Made by a program: the position numbers and the translations under genes. This document shows, one piece after another, positions 11,135-25,404 of a stretch of DNA of 64,000 bases. The stretch lies in contig NC_092344.1 in NCBI RefSeq assembly GCF_963676685.1, forward strand, positions 49,808,830 through 49,872,829. Reading direction: 5' to 3'. Each line of letters starts with the position of its first letter. Position 1 is the stretch's first letter. The stretch is from Mytilus edulis (Eukaryota; Mollusca; Bivalvia; Mytilida; Mytilidae). Under the pieces are notes generated by a model, which saw nothing but the letters and a program-made list of their open reading frames with translations, was not told the DNA's origin and did not search any database.

Positions 11135-11262
11135 ATAACATTGAGAATGGAAATATGGAATGTGTCGAAGAGACAACAACCCGAGCGACCATAGAACAGA
11201 CAACAGCAGAAATTCACAAATAGGTCTTCAATGTAGCGAGAAATTCCCGCATCCTTTATTGT
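11135..11262 (-). repeat. Repeat family R2, inverted copy
   Basis: From TTGAGAATGGAAAT to GAGAAATTCCCGCATCC it is the reverse complement of the end of the element at 10640-10925. It is missing at the equivalent place in the second unit (near 12540), so it is an insertion. Confidence 0.75.
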
Positions 11263-11998
11263 TTCTGCACATTTTTTGAATTGTTCAAGAATTATTCAAA
11301 TCCCGGACTGTTGGTCAATATGATTATATCATATATCCCTATTTATTTAAGTATTGTTATTGGCAGGACTGATTTGAAATTCTTGAAAAGGGACTCTTTT
11401 GATGCAAAACACTCCCAGCTATAACTGAAATGAAAAGTTTTGTAATACCTAGTCCATAAATCTTTTAAACCTTTGAAAATCCTTGTACAACACTTACGGG
11501 TGTAACTCGTGGTTGTGATGTAAAGCAGATCTATACAAATTGTTAGTTTAATAACAAAAAGATGTTTTAAATTCAAAACAAATAATAAACGAACTTTATT
11601 CTCTCAAAATATTAATGATTACGACATATAAATGTATATAACTGATTAAGTATAATGCAAAATGTATTTATTAATCTCTATTGTAAATAACTAACACGTA
11701 TAACAGGTATGGCTATTAAACGATATTCGCCGCAGCGAGTGCCGTTAATTTATATCGTAGGTCTCCACGTGATTTGACCATCTAGTAGTCATGCAATGAT
11801 CGTGCTCAATATCAGAAGTCTTATAATTCTTTTAGTTCGTGTGAGTTTTATTTTCTACCTATATTGAAAGAATTAAAATGTATTAACCGACAAGATAACC
11901 AGTCAACGCACGATATCTTAGAGATGAAGTGAACAAAACACACACAATTATGTTGACAAGATTATTAATTCGACATCTTTAGTACATGCTTACAAAAC

Positions 11999-12434
11999 CA
12001 TTCAAATACCAAAATCCTCAAAGTTAAATGTTCATTTGTATAATATAGCATATTCATATTTTATGCAGGTTTCATATAAACATGAGACATTGTACTTTCT
12101 CAACAAATTTTGTAGACAAATAAAGTCAATAATCATCATGATTATTCAAAAATATGTTACAGAACATTTAAAACATCTAACTAATGTAGATGTTTAAAAT
12201 GTTCTGTAACATATTTGTGAATATTCATGATGATTATTGACTTTATTATAATGTAGATGTTTTAAATGTTCTGTAAAATATTTGTGAATAATCATGATGA
12301 TTATTGACTTTATTTGTCTGCAAAATTTGTTGAGAAAGTACAATGTCTCATGTTTATATGAAACCTGCATAAAAAATGAATATGCTATATTATACAAATG
12401 AACATTTAACTTTGAGGATTTTGGTATTTGAATG
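11999..12434. repeat. Large inverted repeat with 181-bp arms
   Basis: Left arm 11999-12179 is the reverse complement of right arm 12254-12434, with only a few mismatches. The 74-bp spacer (12180-12253) holds a further partial copy of the inner right arm. It arose inside the second 1.3-kb unit, since the other units have only one orientation. Confidence 0.88.
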
Positions 12435-13565
12435 TAAATACTTCCAGTTGTACAACGTGACAAAATTCCAATAATGCAATAACAGTGTAAAGTACTTTAT
12501 AGGTACCGTGTACTTCTATGATGTTCCTCCTTTACAATTACATGAAAGTATTGTTTCTGCAGATTTTAAAATTGTTTAAGAATTATATTCAAATCCTGGA
12601 CCATTGATTTATTTGATCATATCATATATTTCTACTTTTTTAGGTATTGTTTTTGGCAGGTTTTATTTGAAATTCTTGAAAAGGAATCTCTTGGTGCAAA
12701 AACAAAAATGACAGATATAAACGAAATGAAAAGTTATATTATACCTAGTCCATATATCTTGTAAACCATTGAAAATCATTGTACATCACTTACGACAGTA
12801 AGTCGTAGTTGTGGTGTTAAGCAAATATATACAAGATTTAAATTTAAGAACAAAAAGATGTTTCAAATTCAAAAACAAATAATGGACGCACTTTTTTTTC
12901 CTTTGATTATTGATGATTACGACATATAAATGTATATAACTGATTAAGTATAATGAAAAATGTATCTATTAATCTAAATTGTAAATAATTAACACATATA
13001 ACAGGTATGGCTATCAAACGATATTCGCCTCAGCGAGTGCCGTTTATATATATTTTAGGTCTCAACGTGATTTGACCATCTAGTAGTCATGCAATGATCG
13101 TGCTCAGAATCAGAAGTCTTATCATTTTTTCAGTTCATATGAGTTTTATTTTCTATCTATATTTAAAGAATAAAAATGTATTACACAGCATTGATCTGCT
13201 ATGTACATGTATTGTTTGCATTTGGAAGTGTAGATATTGATCTTTGCGTGTATGGAAATAAATGACACCGACAAAATAACCAGTCAATGTACGATATCTT
13301 AGAGATGAAGTGAAGTCAACACACACAATTATGTTGAAAAGGTTATTAAGTCGACATCTTCAGTACATGCATAGAAAACCATTCAAATACCAAAATTCAT
13401 CAAAGTTAAATGTTCATTTGTTAACTATAGCATATTCATATTTTATATAAACATGAGACATTGTATTTTCTCAACAAATGTAGCAGAAAAAAAGTCAATA
13501 ATTATCATAATTATTCACAAATATGTTACAGATCATGTGAAAAATCTATAAATTACATGTAAATA

Positions 13566-16500
13566 CTTTCTCTGGTCTTTATTTTTTAATTTGCATTGTT
13601 TATTTGTGAGTTAAATCTAAATGTTCCTATTCTAAATGTTTCATTATTTATTTTATTTTTAAATATTGGTAAGTTATCTTATCTCTATCGTAAACTCTAA
13701 TAATTTCTGTGTTCTTTATATTTTGACAACCTTCCCTCAATTCGTTGTATTTGCATTTTTTTATTCCTTTATTATTTATCGGTTGTTCTCTTAGCTGTCA
13801 GACATTTACTACTAAATTAAAGTACGTCCGGTTGCATACGAAAATATGTGTAATTTTTTGTCTGTTTGATTATTATTAGCAATCATTGTATATATAGTTT
13901 TGTAACATGTCGTTTACCTCAAAATTAAAAATATTCGTGCATTATTAAAATATGAATAATTGTCTATCCATGGCGTGGATTATACTTGTTTTAACAAATA
14001 TAAATAACGGTACAATACAACAATCATAAAGCTTTCTTTTTGAAAACATTTATTGAGCAACACGACGAATGCCACATGTGAAGCATGATCTGCTTACCCT
14101 TCTGCAGCACCCGATATCGCCCCAAGTTTGGAGTTCATGTTGCCCAATCTTTAGTGTTCATATGAAGGATATGTGCTTTTGTAGATTTCATACCATAAAA
14201 TGAATAGGAAAAAGGAGGTCCCTGTATACTGTTTTAAACATCAGAAAACTGGGGTGTACACTGAATACAGGTTATACAGAATGTATTTCCCTCATGCAAC
14301 GCTCTGATTCCTTTCACGGATTTGGCTATACTTTTTGGACCTTTTGGATTATAGCTTTTCATCTTTTATGTAAGCATTGGATTTCAAATATTTTGGCCAC
14401 AAGCATCACTGAAGTGACATGTATTGTCGAAATGCGCATCTGGTGCAAGAAAATTGATACCGTTAATTTTATTATACCCCACTTTTTTTTACTTATCTTA
14501 TCTTACCTGTTGACTTCTGTAAAAATTCAATATAGAAAAATTATATCAAGAAATAAAATAAAATAATTTGCCTACTTACCTACCAATACCCTGATAACCT
14601 CAGTCGGGGAGGGAAAACAAAGATATTTTTAATGTTGGCCCTTTTACCTTTCTTGAACATACATTGTAACAAATACTAACAATGAACAATAATTATAAGT
14701 TGTAACAATGAACCTGCATAGAGCAGATTTAAAAACAAGAGATGTAGTTAAAGTGGACTTGGGTATTCTGTAAATGTTTGTGCAATGAAAGAATAGTATC
14801 CACAAAAAAATGAAAGTCAATTATTAAAGGATCAACATGGACAATGAATAAGAACTAATGGTTAGTTGTGAATGATAAGCATTTCCATTCAACATTAAAA
14901 GAAATTTGAGTGTCATTTTTTTCTCAGAAATTCCCAAATATACCATTATATAGAATATAACTGTGGCACCCTAGTCCATTTTAATTCATGTACTTTGCTT
15001 TTGTTGAATTCATATGTAGCAATTATGTTGTATTGACATTTACACAAATTGATGTTAACAAGAGAACATAAAACATGAAGTGTGTTTCTGCTGTTTCTGT
15101 ATCATCTACTATTTTCATGAACTTGAAGGCTCCATTTATACAATCAATGTGTGTTTTTTTTTTTAAACCAGAAAAACATCTCGACAGATATTTCACACAG
15201 GTATCATCATTTTTTTTCTGTGCATATATCATTATTTAAAAAAAAATGAAAATCAGTAAAATAGCCATTTTGCCAGATTATCCTACTTTTCAACCCCCTC
15301 CCATTCTGACTCCTACTGCACTTCCAAGACTACCGCTACTCCCCCTTTTTGACTCCTGCTTAGCAACTTCTTATTCCCATGTTCCCTAGTTTGATATTGC
15401 TATGACGATTGACGACTGTATTGTCCGAAAAGCATGTTCTCTTGCCCTACTAACCCCTGAAAATATGTTAAGTTCCGTCTTTTCAAATAACGTAATGCAT
15501 CATGTGACGTCAAGTGTGATTCGCCGTGATTCGACGCGAAAAAGAAGTTTGTTATTTTCTCTATTATTGTACAAGTTATCTCACAATGGCGAAATCAAAA
15601 TATCACCCCGCATATGGCGTTCTACACAATGGCGAAAAAATGAAAAACGACGGAATTACTAAACAACAGCCTACTAAACACAACTTGAAAACTAAAAACT
15701 GATCAACACAAATCTAACATTAAAGAATACTCCCTTAAACAAAACGATGAAATAGTTCTAAATCTCCTACATTCATTGACGATGAAGCTTCTATAAACAC
15801 GGGATGTTTGGTAAACACAGTTGTTCAGAGTATGAAAGATCAATTTGAACTCAGTTGTCATAGAAAAGGAAAACGCGTCAAAATCACTTTGGTATTGGCT
15901 TTTTAAAGAAAAAACTCGAATTCGAAATTTATTTTGATATTTTATAAACCAACGAAATAGTAGAAATCTGCAAGTGTAAGGTTGTTGATACAAACCAAGC
16001 AAATGCTATCAATTGCCTACTCTTTCGCTTATATGTTCTTTAAAGATTGTTTTTGCATTGCGTTTTAAATGCACTGGTCTAGTTGAGCTACAGGAAAAAT
16101 GATGCAATACCGCTCTGAGTTCATTGCCTATACATGAATGATGCAATAGTACTTTGATTCCCTTGGCTAGAATAATTTTGTATTCAGACATTGGTTAAAT
16201 TTTTTAAAGTTTAATCAACTTTAAAAGTTGCAATGCCCTCTATGGGTCGCATTTCCAAATTTTCAGCTTTACTAATATTTTCAAAAAGCAAGTTTCTTGC
16301 ATTGACGAACTAGTATTGTACAGTAGTTAGATTTTCTGTTTCAATCTGTTGCATACACGAAGAAAAAAAGTATCCATTTATATTGAGACATTGATTATGT
16401 TTGTGAATGTTTAATCAACTTTAATAATTGTAATGCACTATAAAATGTTATATTATACATGCATTTGCATTTTCACAAACCAAAAACAAATTATCAAATA

Positions 16501-17487
16501 AATAAATTAATTAAATATCTGATCATTGTTGACGTCAAAAAGAAAGGCAACAGATACCAGGGGAACAATCAAAATCATAAAATGGAAATAAACTAACAAT
16601 GCCATGGCTAAAAATTGAAAAGACAAACAGACAAATAATAGTACACAAGAAACAACATAGTAAATGTAGAATATTATTTGTAAACTTCAGCGTGAAAGTC
16701 TTTTCCTACTTGCATTTATTTATGCTGTAAATTATGTAAAAAGATCTAATCTTCATTTTCAATATTCAAAAAATGTTTGATCATAACATGACAAATCAAC
16801 AGAAAGAAGATCTTCCATATCACCTGACAGACAGTATTCCAAAATAGTATCTTTAATGCATAATTTAACATTTTGTATATAAAAGGTTATAAGTGTTTGC
16901 AACTAATCTATTAGGTGTTTGAACATACACATGTAAAACATTTAAAAGGCATTTGCACATAACGTAATAAAAGCTAACAGAGATTACCAATTGTTCAAAC
17001 GCATATGAACTATACCATTATGTATTATGTTTTTCACTGGAGATACATATGTATAAACTAAAGTCGTTAGACTATAATATTATGAAGATTTCATTTAAGT
17101 AAGATGTATCAGAACAAAACGTTTAGAAAATTTAGCACAACAATCACATTTGAGGCAAGATGCAATTATCAACTGAATTGGAGGTAGAATACACACAACA
17201 TATGAAAGAAAGTAAAAGTGGTTAATCATAAAATTTGGAGGTATTCACAAATCATATAGTAGTTACAGTTTAATGTATTGCCTATAGACCACAATAAAGT
17301 TTGAAAATGACATATCACATTGATCGACCAAAACATTAATTAATTTGACATAACACAAAGATGAACTGTCAGAAATAAAGGCATCTGTACGTAACAATAA
17401 AGATGAAATGACAGGACAAAATCAAAGCTACGCAGCACATTTAATATTTACACTATAAGACCGTTATTTCGTTCCATACATACAGTT
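13566..17487. other. Intergenic, no gene seen
   Basis: This stretch is AT-rich with only short unconvincing ORFs. Repeat family R3 fragments lie at 14045-14170 (plus) and 16545-16680 (minus). A short ORF starting MAKSKYHPAYGV near 15586 ends after about 40 codons and matches nothing I can name. Confidence 0.6.
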
Positions 17488-17842
17488 AAAGAGGTAATCG
17501 AAGAATGCTATAGGTGTGAAACAATTATTAGTGACATATGTTGTGTAGGTTTGTTCAATTTTTAAAATATATGCAAAATGGGTTTGGCGTGCGACATCTT
17601 TCATCTTTTGTTTTACATTTGTATTTTTTTCAGATATATTTCACATCAGTGAATTTTTACCTGTAAAGATGTTATCGAAGAATGCTGTAGGTGTGAAACA
17701 ATTATTAGTGACATATGTTGTGTAGGTTTGTTCAATTTTTAAAATATATGCAAAATGGGTTTGGCGTGCGACATCTTTCAACTTTTGTTTTACATTTGTA
17801 TTTTTTTCAGATATATTTCACATGAGTGAATTTTTACCTGTA
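17488..17842. repeat. 177-bp tandem duplication, two copies
   Basis: 17488-17664 and 17665-17842 are almost identical, from AAAG..ATCGAAGAATGCT through GGGTTTGGCGTGCGACATC to GTGAATTTTTACCTGTA. Only a few substitutions are seen, so the duplication is young. No ORF runs through it. Confidence 0.92.
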
Positions 17843-20229
17843 CGTGTTCAAACTTAAAAGACATTAATAAATTGTATATTATTTTGATATCTACAAAATG
17901 TAAACACAATTGTACTCAAAGTTACGCTTTTTCGGGTCCTTGTTTGAAAAAAGTCTCTACATAATGTGTTTGGTTGATTGATGGTTATTCAAGTCACTTT
18001 CAGCACTAATTTTTTTATTTTGTGGCTGTCAACCATTGACATTCGTTTGAGAAACTGACAATCCTAGTCAATTAAAATCAGAGACGAGTGCAGATGTCAC
18101 GTGAGCGATTAAACTTCACGACGTTATGGTCAGTGAAAGGTCAGCGATGCAGTAGTTGCACCACCTAGATCATTTAGCAAACAGTGACTCAACCATTGTT
18201 AGATAAAATTAGTTTATACATGTATTTAGGTCAAACCTAGTTCTGACACCTTATACATCAATGCAATGGTACATTATTTCAGTGGAGTCAATTTAAAAAA
18301 AATATGAACATTTTATGGTGCACCGCAGTGTTGGTTTTTTGGTATTTTTGTTGAACTTCAGTATTATATTGTTTCGTTGTTTTTCCCTCATAGTTAACGT
18401 TTTCCCCTAGTTTTTTTTATTTTGTAACCTGGACTTTTTTTCTCAATCAATTTATGACTTTTTTTTAACAGCGGTATACTACTGTTGCCTTCACTTGTGT
18501 GTATGATACACTGGTATTTCTTTAAACTCACATTCATAAGAATATGGTTTAAGGAAGGTAATGATAACAATAGGTGTAATGAAAGCAAGTGTTTAATTAG
18601 TTAAAAATCAAGCTTATTTCAAGTCTAATTTGATGCATAACTCACAAAAAAAAACCAATTCCTGTTTACCAATTCATACCTTGATCATCAATTATGTGAT
18701 GACAAAAAGATGTGTTAGTGACTTAAATTAATGACTTGGGAATTAAAATTGAATGGAATAAAAATTTTCCATAGCAGTGAACATAATTCAGTTATGTTCA
18801 GTTGCACCTGAATCATGCAGCTTGGTCAATTACTTCCTAAACAAAAGATTTGCATGTTTTTTTCTAGTTTCAAGGCTTCACTTGTATGTTTTGTTGTTCC
18901 CAGAATACTTTAAGTATTTAGAAATTCAACTGATGCAGTTATAACGTAAAACGTGCCCTTTTGTAAATTTCATGCCATAAATTGAAAAATAAAAACACAT
19001 TTAAACTGGTCTTGTTTACACAAGAGGTGAAGGCAGGGAATTCACGTATCCAACATTTTCTGACTTGTGCACAACCTGTTCGAAGTCGAAGACAAAATAG
19101 ATTGATTTCAAAGCACGATTCAGACAATTTTTTCTCAAAGATTTTATCCTTTAAACAGGAACAGAGGTAAAAGACAAAGCCAATCAAGGTGCACTCAGTG
19201 GGTTGAAAGATGCTTCAGATTTTTTTATTTTCAAATATCACCCTTGAACAACACAAATCGTGTAGCAAGGTAGTTTGTTTTCCTTGATTCCGAATCATAT
19301 ACTAGACGCTTCAATGCAACAATGTCTTGATTTAAAACGCTTGCTGATTACAGCACCGGAAAGGTATTACAAAAAACCAACACACGTTTACTACAGCATC
19401 GGAAAGATATCACCAAAAACCAACATAGAAAAAAAAAATTGTTTGGCAAGAATGGCCAATAAAATTTTTCGAGTCGCGGCGATTCTACCGGGTCGGTGGT
19501 GGGAGGGGAAACAAACAATATTTTATTTTTGGCCCAAGATAGTCGAAGAGATTTACAACAGACATTCGCAGCTGTGTGTCATCATACTGCATTGCCAGTT
19601 ACATATGTATAAAAGGCCCTGACATGAGAAAGTGTAAAACATGCAAACGATAAATCTATGGACCTTATTAATGTACAAACCAACAAACACAAAACACATA
19701 TATCTTATACATGTACCTGAAATTTATGAGCGGCTGCCCTGAATTTAGGGAATTTCAAATATAAAATCAAACATTTCTGAGACTACTGCAAGGCAACTAT
19801 GCAAATACATTGTCCCCTACGTATACTAGTTAAGAATTCATTGTTCTGAAACAAAATTCTGACTTGACCTATAACTTGTCATGGTGTAAACTATATATCA
19901 AATATAAAGTTCATATACTCCAGCATGGCGAAGATAAATGTGGAAAAATGATTATTTAATTTTATAAGTCCAAGGACTATAACTCTGCTCACAACCATCA
20001 GAATGGAATATATATCAAACTTATTCTTTAACTTACCATGATTAAATTATATACCAAATTTAAATCAATATTTTCAAGCATGAAGAAAAAAGTGTAGAAA
20101 ACTGATTTGCATGACTGACGGAAGGACAGACAGACAGACAGGCTGAGTGCAAACCTAAGTCCCCTTCAATTTCATTGGAAGGGACCTAATTATTCTCCTC
20201 TATACAGCAAAAAAAAAACTCAGTAAGTT
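17843..20229. other. Intergenic, probable old repeat at 19880-20175
   Basis: No gene is seen. The last 300 bp, ending in GACGGAAGGACAGACAGACA and an AAGTCCCCTTC..GAAGGGAC hairpin, resembles a common bivalve dispersed repeat. That assignment is from general familiarity, not a comparison within the window. Confidence 0.5.
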
Positions 20230-20389
20230 CCATGATACTCTTGACTTTGAGGATACACACAGATAAAAAAGTAGGGTGGTTGATTTGATATGCTGTACTG
20301 GCATGTTTTTGTGGCCATTTCTGTTACAAATGTATTAAACGTACTCAGCTTACAGCTTTGATGACTGAATGTGTTCATCTTATAATGTT

Positions 20390-20885
20390 GATTGCAAGAG
20401 TTGCCTGTACTTGACATATTGTCCTTTGTTGTTGTGATGTACAAGTACCCGACCATGTCCACTAGTATTTTTGTCCATCTGGTGAGTTGGGCCTTTTTCA
20501 ACTGATTTTTATATTTTGTTCTGGTATACCACTAACTGTCCTAGGTTAGGGGGGGTCCCGCTTACAAGTTTTACCCCGCCACATTATGTATGTATGTGCC
20601 TGTCCCAAGTCAGGAGTAGTTCAGTGGTTGTCGTTTGTTTATGTGTTACATATTTTTTTTTCTTTTTTTTTGTAATTTTTACTAATTAGGCCGTTAGCTT
20701 ACTCTTTGAAATGTTTAACATTGTCATTTCGGGGCCTTTTATGGCCGACCATGCTGTATGGGCTTTGCTCATTGTTGAAGGCTGTGCAGTGACCTATTGT
20801 TGTTAATTTCTGTGTCATGTTGGTCTCTTGTGAAGAATTGTCTCATTGGGAATCATACCACATCTTCTTTTTATATATATTGTTA
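20390..20885 (+). repeat. Repeat family R1, longer copy
   Basis: From 20570 it parallels 4466-4765 (ACCCCGCCACATTATGTATG to CATACCACATCTTC). The stretch before it (GATGTACAAGTAC..CCATCTGGTGAGTT) recurs at about 33700-33780, which shows that the family extends further upstream. It is followed by AT-rich DNA (20886-21650) with nothing recognisable. Confidence 0.75.
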
Positions 20886-21650
20886 CGCCATCTATCTATT
20901 TTTATATTGTTAAAGACTGAATGTTGACTTTTTAATGCAGACTTGAGAGTAAAGCTAAAACCAATCAATTTTTGATATTCTTTATGCTGAGTTTCTGTTT
21001 CATTCATATACATATCACATCAACTGTTTCATGTTTAAACATAACAAATTATAATACCAGATTAAAAAATGAGATAATGTTTAAGTGTGAAATAGATTTT
21101 CCATTGTGAACATTTTGAACATTGACAGCTTTCTATGCACTTCTAATACGTTCTATTATGTTTTTTTTTCATTTTCAGATTAAGTCCCTTAAAGCATCAA
21201 TGATCATAAATTATAAGTTAAAACTGATCCCCATCTTAACCCTTCTTTTCTTTTAACTTGCAAAATTCTTATGTATAGTTAAACTTCTACATACTTTTCT
21301 AGCTATACATGCATCTCATAATCTATAGCCATATATATGTACATGTACATTAAAAAGCGCATTTTCAATAAAACAATACAACAGTGTATTTAAACAAAAA
21401 ATATGATTTAATTACTTAAGATACATGATATAATGTGCATGTGCTTTTTCATATATATATAATATATATATTGGCGTAACAACATGAACAACAAGTTAAA
21501 ATTAAAAACTTAACCAACATTAAACATTAAAATTCAATTACATTTTATAAACACAGTTAAAAATAGATATCTTTAACATAAACATGATAAATAAACTGCA
21601 TGTATTTACAAAATGTACAATCAGAATAAATATATATCACAGTTGTTGAA

Positions 21651-23790
21651 GAATGTAGTTATTGATTTATTTTGATACAAATTATTAACCGTCATATGAT
21701 TTCAGTACTTTTTGTACATCAGGATTGGCTGTTCTTCATAAATTATGCTTACTTTTAGGAAAAAGATATAAAATTTTTGTACGCGTTTCCTTAAATGCAA
21801 ATATTGTTTCATTTTACTGAAAATTATTGACCGCCATTGGATTTTTGTACTTTTTATAGTTGAGAATAGCTTTTTTTTTCATAAATTAAAAATTGTATCA
21901 GAAAAATCATACTAAAATTTTGTTCGCATTGTTTAAAATAATCAAAATTATTCTTCTTTTTATCAAAAATGATACTATTTTATTTGAAATCAGTTATTTT
22001 TACCATCTTGAGACAAGTCTTCTAATTAGAATTGAGATATAATGAGAATTAAAATACTTAAACTTTTATTTTTGTTGAATAAGAATGTAGTTATTGATTT
22101 ATTTTGATACAAATTATTAACCGTCATATGATTTCAGTACTTTTTGTACATCAGGATTGGCTGTTCTTCATAAATTATGCTTACTTTTAGGAAAAAGATA
22201 TAAAATTTTTGTACGCGTTTCCTTAAATGCAAATATTGTTTCATTTTACTGAAAATTATTGACCGCCATTGGATTTTTGTACTTTTTATAGTTGAGAACA
22301 GCTTTTTTTTTCATAAATTAAAAATTGTATCAGAAAAATCATACTAAAATTTTGTTCGCATTGTTTAAAATAATCAAAATTATTCTTCTTTTTATCAAAA
22401 ATGATACTATTTTATTTGAAATCAGTTATTTTTACCATCTTGAGACAAGTCTTCTAATTAGAATTGAGATATAATGAGAATTAAAATACTTAAACTTTTA
22501 TTTTTGTTGAATAAGAATGTAGTTATTGATTTATTTTGATACAAATTATCAACCGTCATATGATTTCAGTACTTTTTGTACATCAGGATTGGCTGTTCTT
22601 CATATATTATGCTTACTTTTAGGAAAAAGATATAAAATTTTTGTACGTGTTTCCTTAAATGCAAATATTGTTTCATTTTACTGAAAATTATTGACCGCCA
22701 TTGGATTTTTGTACTTTTTATAGTTGAGAATAGTTTTTTTTTCATAAATTAAAAATTGTATCAGAAAAATCATACTAAAATTTTGTTCGCATTGTTTAAA
22801 ATAATCAAAATTATTCTTCTTTTTATCAAAAATGATACTATTTTATTTGAAATCGGTTATTTTTACCATCTTGAGACAAGTCTTCTAATTAGAATTGAGA
22901 TATAATGAGAATTAAAATACTTAAACTTTTATTTTTGTGGAATAAGAATGCAGTTATTGATTTATTTTGATACAAATTATTAACCGTCAAATGATTTCAG
23001 TACTTTTTGTACATCAGGATTGGCTGTTCTTCATAAAACATGCTTACTTTTAGAAAAAAGATATTAAATTTTTGTACGCGTTACCTAAAATGCAAATATT
23101 TCTTCATTTTACTGAAAATTATTGACCGCCATTGGATTTTGTACTTTTTATAGTTTAAAATAGTTTTTTTGTTCATAAAATTAAAGGAATATCACAGAAA
23201 TCATACTAAAATTTTATTTGCATTGTTTAAAATAACCAAAATTCTTCTTCTTTTTATTAAAGATGATACTATTGTATTTGAAATCAGTTATTTAACCATC
23301 TTGAGACAAGTCTGCTAATTAGAATTGAGATGTAATGAGACTTAAAATACTTAAAATAAATGATTGCATTACTTTTTGTCCATCAGGATTGGTTGTTTTT
23401 CATAAATTATGTTTACTTTAAGGAAAGAGATATTATTTTTTTGTACGTGTTGGCAAAAATGCAAATATTTCTTCTCATATTGGAAAATTTTGTAATTTCA
23501 ATTGCAATCAGTTGTTATAAATGATTTTCATATGTTTTTTTGTAGAAAATGTGAATTATTCAAGAATAAATCTGCTTATTTCTTCTTTTTAAGGAACATA
23601 TTTATGTTTACCAACATTGGATTTTTGTACTTTTTATTGTTTAGGAGTAGTTATCTTTTTTATTAAAAAAAGACTATCAGAAAAATATAATGTAATGTTG
23701 TTTGCATTGTTTAAAATTATTTCTAGTTCTTGTTAAAAAATACAGCAGTTATTTTTGTAATTTGTTATTTTAAATGTTTCGATTGTGACG
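21651..23790. repeat. 432-bp satellite array, about five units
   Basis: Unit starts are at 21651, 22083, 22515 and 22946 (periods 432, 432, 431). The first three units are nearly identical, the fourth is visibly diverged, and a fifth (about 23357-23790) is heavily degenerate. Within one unit the segment from about 21683 (TTATTAACCGTCAT) is itself echoed about 141 bp later (TTATTGACCGCCAT), so the unit grew from a shorter ancestor. There is no coding capacity. Confidence 0.95.
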
Positions 23791-23966
23791 AGAATATAGA
23801 AAGCCCGTGATTATGATAAGTTTTTTTTAAAGAATTTTATGATGATAAGGATACAAACATTTAAAATATTGAAAAAAAATAGACTACATTTTTCAATAAC
23901 TGATTCTTTCATTTTGTTTTTCCCGAGAATGTTTGGAAAATAATGAAATAAAAATCGCGATGTAGA

Positions 23967-24402
23967 CACCGTTTTATAACTCGCCGGTTTAGAAAATATA
24001 TAACCTAAATAAAACGAATAAGACCATTCTTTAATGATGATATTTTAATTTAGGTTTTATCTGTACATTTCTTTTCATTTCAATTCATAAAACTTTGCTA
24101 AATAATTAATAAACAAAATGTATCATTGAACGTTCGATTTTCAAGAGTCGCCATTTTAATTAGATTAAACGAAACTAAGATTCCGTAATTTGTATTAGTT
24201 TATCATGTGACGTATTAAAGTTCAATCCGTCATCAAGGTCGATCGGTACTATCCGTCCGATCAGTCCGATCAGTCAATTACTTTTACTATAAGTCTGACG
24301 GATTGCTGACGTGAGTTTGACGCGAACTTGACTGATCGGTGACTGATCGATGACCGCTGACTGATCGCTGAAATAGTAACGCCTAAGGTTGCAAGTACTG
24401 TA
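23967..24402. repeat. 435-bp dispersed repeat, copy 2
   Basis: Near-identical to 1506-1940. Its right end abuts an R1-like element in minus orientation (24403-24625), so it seems to have inserted into or next to that element. Its left end is less than 200 bp from the decayed end of the satellite array. Confidence 0.9.
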
Positions 24403-24960
24403 ACCATTATAGGTCAGGGTAAGGTCTTAAACACGGAGTCTAGGCTCACACCAAACAGCAAGCTATAAATGGCCCTAAGAATTACTAGTGAAAAACCATT
24501 CAAAAGGGAAAACAAACGGTCTAATCTGTACAAAAAAGAGAAACGAGAAACACCTATGAACCACATGAACAAACTACAACCACTGAACATCAGATTCCTG
24601 ACTTAGGACAGGTGCAAACAATTGAATAGATACTAATATATATTTTTCAGGTGATGGATATTTAATTTTTTTGAAATATGATGCCTAACATATATTTGAC
24701 TTGTCAATTTTAATGAAATATCGTTTAAAAGGTACTCACTGTGTTAAAGTCAAACAAAATTGTCAAAACAATGGTTTAGAATAAAATCCTATGAAAATAT
24801 TTATTTATTTGTCATTGCTAACAAAGAAACAACAAAGAAATAACACGACGGGTGCCGTATACGGTGCAGGAAATGCTTACCCTTCCGGAGCACCTGATTT
24901 CACTCCCGGTTTTTAGTGGAGTTCGTGTTGTTTCTTAGTTATTATTTATAACTGTTGATG
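24403..24960. repeat. R1-like (minus) and R3 (plus) fragments
   Basis: 24403-24625 is related on the minus strand to the R1 group (CACCTGTCCTAAGTCAGGAA, GTTTGTTCATGTGG). 24838-24960 is an R3 copy (GCTTACCCTTCCGGAGCACC to GAGTTCGTGTTGTTTC). From 24961 to 25410 nothing is recognisable. Confidence 0.65.
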
Positions 24961-25404
24961 TCAATGTCTTTTGGTTTTGGGAGTCTTTATTTACTCCTTG
25001 GTTTTGATTGTTATTGTCTAAGGCCAACATTAAGGATTCTGTACCCTTTTGTTGTTTCTATGCTAAACATATGGAAATTTAATTAAATATTCACATCTTT
25101 TTCCCATGTATTCAATTATTTACAATTCGGCGCTTAAAAGATAAAGGCTTATTGCATCCAATGTTCTAAATAATTTCCTGAAAACAAGTTAATAAATTAA
25201 GACATTTGTTAAACATTTTAAAACAAATATGAATATGGACTAATTCTGGTACGCCTTCCAAGTGACTAGTGTCTCAGCAATATGTTGTTTTCTTTTTTAT
25301 GTCAAGGTTGAATTGTCTAGGATATTTTGTAAACAATAAATGCACACTATAGACAAACAATTTCTTATAATTAGTCGCCTATTTTCATTCTGTGTACTAA
25401 TAGT

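Larger units (their letters stand above)
9913..13565. repeat. Degenerate tandem duplication, about 1.3-kb unit, 2.4 copies
   Basis: Landmarks recur in the same order: TCATGCAATGATCGTGCT at 9913, 11789 and about 13087; the CATTCAAATACCAAAAT block near 10208, 11999 and 13379; and the ACGATATTCGCC..CAGCGAGTGCCG block at about 11733 and 13018. The second and third units are about 1298 bp apart. The first unit is longer because repeat family R2 sits in it twice (10285-10925 and 11135-11262). The third is cut off near 13565. Short ORFs inside are not conserved between copies, so I see no gene. Confidence 0.85.

Noticed and set aside
17600..17670. TTTTTTTCAG acceptor-like sites in the 177-bp duplication, suggesting a duplicated exon
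   Set aside because: The following frame is short and not preserved with a donor in either copy.
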